From assembly GCA_001804205.1 (NCBI GenBank), contig MHFM01000067.1, forward strand, positions 17,510-23,757: a DNA stretch of 6,248 bases, written 5' to 3'. Within the stretch, counting starts at the first letter, position 1. The number at the start of each line of letters is the position of its first letter. The notes below the pieces were generated by a model, which saw only the letters and a list, made by a program, of their open reading frames with translations, was not told the origin of the DNA and made no database searches. The position numbers were made by a program, and so were the translations under genes. The stretch comes from Omnitrophica bacterium RIFCSPLOWO2_01_FULL_45_10b (GTDB lineage: Bacteria > Omnitrophota > Omnitrophia > Omnitrophales > Danuiimicrobiaceae). Positions 6,218-6,248 of this stretch are shown piece after piece.

Positions 6218-6248
6218 ATAGGCATCGTGTAGTTATTACGGGAATGGG
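6214..6248 (+). CDS. Start of a beta-ketoacyl-ACP synthase (FabF/KAS II or type II PKS ketosynthase family), partial
   Basis: The frame opens with ATG at 6214, overlapping the receiver's TGA by four bases, and runs off the window after 11 full codons. The visible residues MNRHRVVITGMG match the opening strand and glycine turn of KAS I/II enzymes (consensus 'rrVVITGmGvvsplG'). These condense malonyl-ACP with acyl-ACP by a Cys-His-His mechanism, none of which is in view. The same N-terminus occurs in primary-metabolism FabF and in specialised type II PKS or unusual-lipid ketosynthases, so the subtype cannot be decided. Its place right behind a phosphorelay and an acyl-ACP reductase favours a specialised pathway (inference). 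Confidence 0.75.
   Translation, partial: MNRHRVVITGM

Overview
The window is a tightly packed, all plus-strand stretch of bacterial DNA of moderate to low GC. It suggests an uncultured, probably diderm lineage. Reasons are the candidate-phylum feel of the proteins, short spacing, mixed ATG/GTG starts with weak Shine-Dalgarno sequences, and an intergenic palindrome of the TGTCATTCTGAG type that I recall from genomes of several unrelated phyla. I cannot name the taxon from the sequence alone; Omnitrophota-like bacteria are a guess.

Layout. Positions 1-144 are the 3' end of an unidentified gene with a beta-strand-like tail. The 260-base gap after it (145-404) holds a long imperfect hairpin followed by a T run, probably the terminator of that gene. 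A sigma70-like promoter follows (about 315-344), then a perfect 17-bp inverted repeat at the expected transcription start (352-368). From 405 a co-directional gene row begins: a 67-residue excisionase-type HTH protein (405-608); a 534-residue fusion of a SRPBCC/polyketide-cyclase-like domain with a long-chain acyl-ACP reductase (AAR) domain (668-2272); a 723-residue multi-pass GAF histidine kinase (2259-4430); a 462-residue seven-helix histidine kinase (4446-5834); a 120-residue single-domain response regulator (5855-6217); and the first 12 codons of a beta-ketoacyl-ACP synthase (from 6214, running off the window).

How it may work together. Gene junctions are -14, +15, +20 and -4 nt, so the reductase, both kinases, the receiver and the ketosynthase look like one transcript. 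The enzymatic ends of the operon are acyl-ACP enzymes: KAS elongates acyl-ACP, and AAR reduces acyl-ACP to aldehyde in cyanobacteria. The middle is a complete His-Asp phosphorelay without a DNA-binding output. The most interesting reading is a dedicated, sensor-controlled fatty-acid- or polyketide-like pathway whose ACP-bound product is released reductively as an aldehyde by a cyclase-AAR fusion. The enzyme family assignments are strong, the shared pathway is inference, and the rest of the cluster lies beyond the right edge.
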